Assembly (NCBI RefSeq): GCF_014930455.1
Contig: NZ_JAAIYO010000015.1
Location: 122,779-186,778, forward strand
Length of the DNA stretch: 64,000 nt
Source of the DNA: Corallococcus soli
GTDB taxonomy: Bacteria; Myxococcota; Myxococcia; Myxococcales; Myxococcaceae
Reading direction: 5' to 3'
Below, piece by piece: positions 42,012-64,000 of this stretch. A program made the position numbers and the translations under genes. A model generated the notes under the pieces. The model did no database searches, was not told the origin of the DNA, and saw nothing but the letters and a program-made list of their open reading frames with translations. Each line of letters starts with the position of its first letter. Position 1 is the stretch's first letter.

Positions 42012-42761
42012 ATGGACGACACCCAGAAGCCGAAGGAAGCGCTCCTCGCGGAGGTGCTTGCGCTCCGCGAAGCGCTGCGGAGGAACAACGCGGAGCTGGA
42101 GCAGTTCGCCTATGTGGCCAGCCACGACCTCAAGGCGCCCCTTCGGGGAATCGCGAACCTGTCCCATTGGCTCGAGGAGGATTTGGGCCCCCGGCTGGGG
42201 GAGGAGTCGCGCCGGCAGCTGGAGTTGCTGCGCGGGCGGGTGCACCGGATGGAGGCCATGCTCGACGGGCTGCTCGACTACAGCCGCGCGGGTCGCGCCA
42301 CGCACGCCCCGGAGCCGGTGGACGTGGGCGCGCTGATCCACACAGTGATGGCGCGGCTTCCGGAGGGTGACACCGCGCGGCTCGAAGTCGGTCCCGGCAT
42401 GCCCACCCTCCTCACCGAGCACCTTCCGCTTCAACAGGTCTTCATGAACCTTCTCTCCAATGCCTTGAAGCACGCGCGCGGCGAGCACCCGCTGCGGGTG
42501 CGGGTCGAAGCGAAAGCCGCACAGGACTTCCACCACTTCTCGGTGGCGGACAACGGTCCGGGCATCGCGCCCGCCTACCACGAGAAGATCTTCGCCCCCT
42601 TCCAGACGCTCGTCGCGCGCGACAAGGTCGAAGGCTCCGGAATGGGCCTGTGCGTGGTGAAGAAGCTGGTCGAAGGCCGCGGGGGCCGGGTGTGGGTCGA
42701 GTCCTCCGGGGGCGCGACCTTCCACTTCACCTGGCCCCGGCATGAAGTGGAGCGCTCGTGA
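42012..42761 (+). CDS. Small sensor histidine kinase (HisKA-HATPase only)
   Basis: A 249-aa transmitter module. A short N-terminal coiled coil is followed by QFAYVASHDLKAPLRGIANL with the phosphoacceptor His near residue 38, then N box FMNLLSNALKHARG, G1 DNGPGIAP, F box FAPFQTL and G2 GSGMGLCVV. There is no sensor domain, so its input probably comes from a partner protein. The sequence is close to the C-terminal half of the kinase encoded at 39118-41271 (same DLKAPLRGI and RDKVEGxG segments), which suggests duplication. Its TGA overlaps the GTG of the hybrid kinase gene by 4 bases, so the two are coupled. Confidence 0.88.
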   Translation: MDDTQKPKEALLAEVLALREALRRNNAELEQFAYVASHDLKAPLRGIANLSHWLEEDLGPRLGEESRRQLELLRGRVHRMEAMLDGLLDYSRAGRATHAPEPVDVGALIHTVMARLPEGDTARLEVGPGMPTLLTEHLPLQQVFMNLLSNALKHARGEHPLRVRVEAKAAQDFHHFSVADNGPGIAPAYHEKIFAPFQTLVARDKVEGSGMGLCVVKKLVEGRGGRVWVESSGGATFHFTWPRHEVERS

Positions 42762-45361
42762 GTGATGCCCCGGCGCCCTCGCGCCCCCTGGACGCTCCAG
42801 ACCCCAGCGACCTGCTCACGCTGCTGCTCGTCGACGACGACGAGGTCGACCGGATGACGGTCCGGCGGCTGCTGCACAAGGGCGGCATCGCCGCGGAGGT
42901 GGTGGAGGCCACCAGCGGCACCGAAGCGTTTGAACACCTGAAGGCCCGGTCCTTCGACGTCGTCCTGCTCGACTTCCTGCTGCCCGGGGAGGACGGGCTC
43001 CAGATTCTGCGGGAGCTGGGAAGGCGGGGGCCGCGCTCCCCCATCATCGTGCTCACGGGCCAGGGGAACGAACAGACCGCCGTCGACCTGATGAAGGCCG
43101 GCGCCTGCGACTACCTGTCGAAGACGAAGCTGACCGCCGAACACCTGTCGCAGAGCCTGCGTCAGGCCATGCGGCTGCACCTGGCGGAGCAGCAGCACCG
43201 GGCGCTCGCGGAGGCGCTGCCGCAGATCGTCTGGACGGCCGGACCCGATGGCCGCCCTGACTACTTCAACCAGCGCTGGTACGAATACACCGGCCTGCGC
43301 TCCAGGCGCTCACGGGAGGAGACGTCGAAGGAGCGCCACGTGGCCCGCGAAGTCCTCCACCTGGAGGACATCCCCCGCTGCCTCGGCCAGTGGAGCGAGA
43401 GTCGCCAGTCGGGGACCGCCTTCGAATGCGAGGGCCGCATCCGCCGCCATGCGGACGGCGCCTACCGCTGGCACCTCATCCAGGCCCTGCCGCTGCGCAA
43501 TGCGCACGGTCGCATCATCCAGTGGCTGGGCACGTGCACGGACATCGACGATCAGAAGCGCGCGGCGGAGACGCTGAGCTTCATGGCGGAGGCGAGCACC
43601 ATGCTCACCGCCTCGCTGGAGATGTCCGTCACCCTGGAGCGGCTCGCCGCGCTGATCCTCCCCCGGCTGGGAGACTGGTGCGCCGTCTACCTCCAGGAGG
43701 ATGAGGGGCCCGTGCGCCAGGCCATGGTGGCCCATACGGACGCCTCGCAGGTGCCCATCCTGCGCGAGTTGCACCGCGCCTTCCCACCCTCCGCCAGCGC
43801 CGACCGGGGCATCTCCCGGGTGCTGCGCACGGGCGAGGCCGAGTGGGTGCACGACCTCACCGATGCCCTGCTCGAAGAGGCCCAGGGCCCCGTGGAGGGC
43901 CTGAAGAGCGACGCGCGGCTCCGGCCGGGTTCGTGGATCCTGGTCCCGCTGTGGGCCCAGCGGCGCGTCTTCGGCGTGGTCCAGATCTGCGCGCTGCGCC
44001 CGGGTCGCCGCTACACGGCGCACGACCTGGAGCTGGTGCAGGAGCTGGCACGGCGGGCGGAGATCGCCTTCGACAACGCGCGGCTGTTCGAGATGGCCAA
44101 GGCCGAGCACCTGGTCGCCGAGCAGGCCAACCGCGCCAAGGACGAGTTCCTCGCCGCCGTCTCCCATGAGCTGCGCACGCCGCTGATGGCCATGCTGGGG
44201 TGGACGCGGATGCTGCGCTCGGGGCAGCTGGCGCCGGAGAAGCACGCGCGGGCCCTGGAGGCGGTGGAGCGCAACACGCAGGTGCAGACGCAGCTCATCG
44301 AGGACCTCCTCGACGTGTCGCGGATCATCACCGGCAAGCTGCGGCTGGAGGTCCGCGCGGTGAACCCCGGCGAGTGCATCGACGCCGCGCTGGATTCGGT
44401 GCGCCACGCGGCCGAGGCCAAGGGCGTCACGCTCCAGTTCGACCGGCCCCCGGACATCGGCTCCCTGCACGGGGACGCCGACCGCATCCAGCAGATGGTC
44501 TGGAACCTGCTGTCCAACGCCATCAAGTTCACGCCCAGGGGCGGACAGGTCACCGTGCGCCTTCGGCGGACGGAAGGGACCGTCCGCATCGACGTGGAGG
44601 ACACCGGCCAGGGCATCCCCCAGGCCTACCTGTCGCAGATCTTCGAGCGCTTCTGGCAGGTCGACGGGAGCTCCACCCGCAAGCACGGTGGGCTGGGGCT
44701 GGGGCTGGCCATCGTGCGGCACCTGACCGACCTGCACGGGGGCGCCGTCGAGGCCTTCAGCGAGGGCGAGGGTCAAGGCACGCGCTTCACCCTGACGCTG
44801 CCCCTGGCCAAGGCCGAGGAGGGAAAGCTGGAGCCGCACCTCCCGGCCACGGCGCGCCTGGACGTTCCGCCCCTGCCGATGACCGTCCTCCAGGGGCTCC
44901 ACGTGCTGGTGGTGGACGATGAACCCGATGCCCGGGAGCTGCTCTCCGTGGTGTTGGAGGGCCGGGGGGCCGTGGTCGTCACCGCCGCCAGCGCCCGCGA
45001 GGGATTGGAGAAGCTGCGGCTCTTCCGGCCCCACGCGCTCCTCTCCGACATCGGGATGCCGGGCGAGGATGGCTATTCGCTGATCCGCAGGCTGCGCTCG
45101 CTGCCCGTCGACCAGGGCGGACAGACGCCGGCCATCGCGCTCACGGCCTTCGCCCGGATGGAGGACCGCACCCGGGCGCTGCTCGCCGGCTTCCAGATGC
45201 ACGTCCCCAAGCCCATCGATCCCGCGGAGCTGGTGAGCGTGCTGGCCACGCTCACCGGCCGGAACACCCCCGGTTCGAAGAGCGCAGGCGGGGCAGCTCC
45301 GCCTGAGCGTCGGAGACGTCCGGCACCGGGCCCGCCGTGTCGCTGGCGAGCCCGGCCCCTG

Positions 45362-64000
<18,639 letters not shown>

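Overview
The window is very GC-rich, with tightly packed genes on both strands. It carries many lipoproteins with a type II signal, Cys-rich secreted proteins, several multidomain histidine kinases and a giant modular peptide synthetase. This combination points to a myxobacterium, most likely of the Myxococcus/Corallococcus group. That is an inference from gene content and style, not from a marker gene.

Layout: 0.1-4.9 kb holds a HAD phosphatase, two unrecognised proteins (one with Cys pairs around a membrane hairpin, one Ala/Gly/Lys-rich) and a trigger-factor-like protein without the ribosome-docking domain. 4.9-9 kb holds a small membrane protein, a PLP decarboxylase and the nrfHA pair for ammonia-forming nitrite reduction. 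9-16.4 kb holds a lipoprotein, two multi-pass membrane proteins and an export-type operon (DUF3302 protein, HlyD-like adaptor, NodT-type outer-membrane factor). 16.5-20.7 kb holds a GH15 glucosidase, a fatty acid hydroxylase and a methyltransferase. 20.9-33 kb is rich in secreted and surface proteins: a DUF6345-like caspase-fold candidate with a partner lipoprotein, a GH114 polygalactosaminidase, a Tat-exported amidase, small lipoproteins, a flavin oxidase/barrel operon and a DUF4082 lipoprotein.

33-39 kb looks like an accessory stretch. It has a Cys-rich lipoprotein with an HNH-like C-terminus followed directly by an SMI1/KNR4 (immunity-type) gene, a DUF6289 lipoprotein, and a minus-strand set made of a PP2C remnant, a PDZ protein and a helical protein. 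It ends at a tRNA-Arg(CCT) gene with a recognisable promoter. 39-45.3 kb is a two-component cluster: a response regulator and a PAS/GAF kinase on the minus strand, divergent from a small kinase and a REC-PAS-GAF-kinase-REC hybrid that overlap by 4 nt.

The last 18.6 kb is the 3' part of one NRPS gene on the minus strand, open at the window edge, with six adenylation domains and a terminal thioesterase. By-eye specificity codes read Gln-Leu-Gln-Ala-(Glu-like?)-Ala. Four of the six adenylation domains share nearly identical outer parts but carry one of two different substrate-binding cores, which suggests subdomain swapping during evolution of the assembly line.
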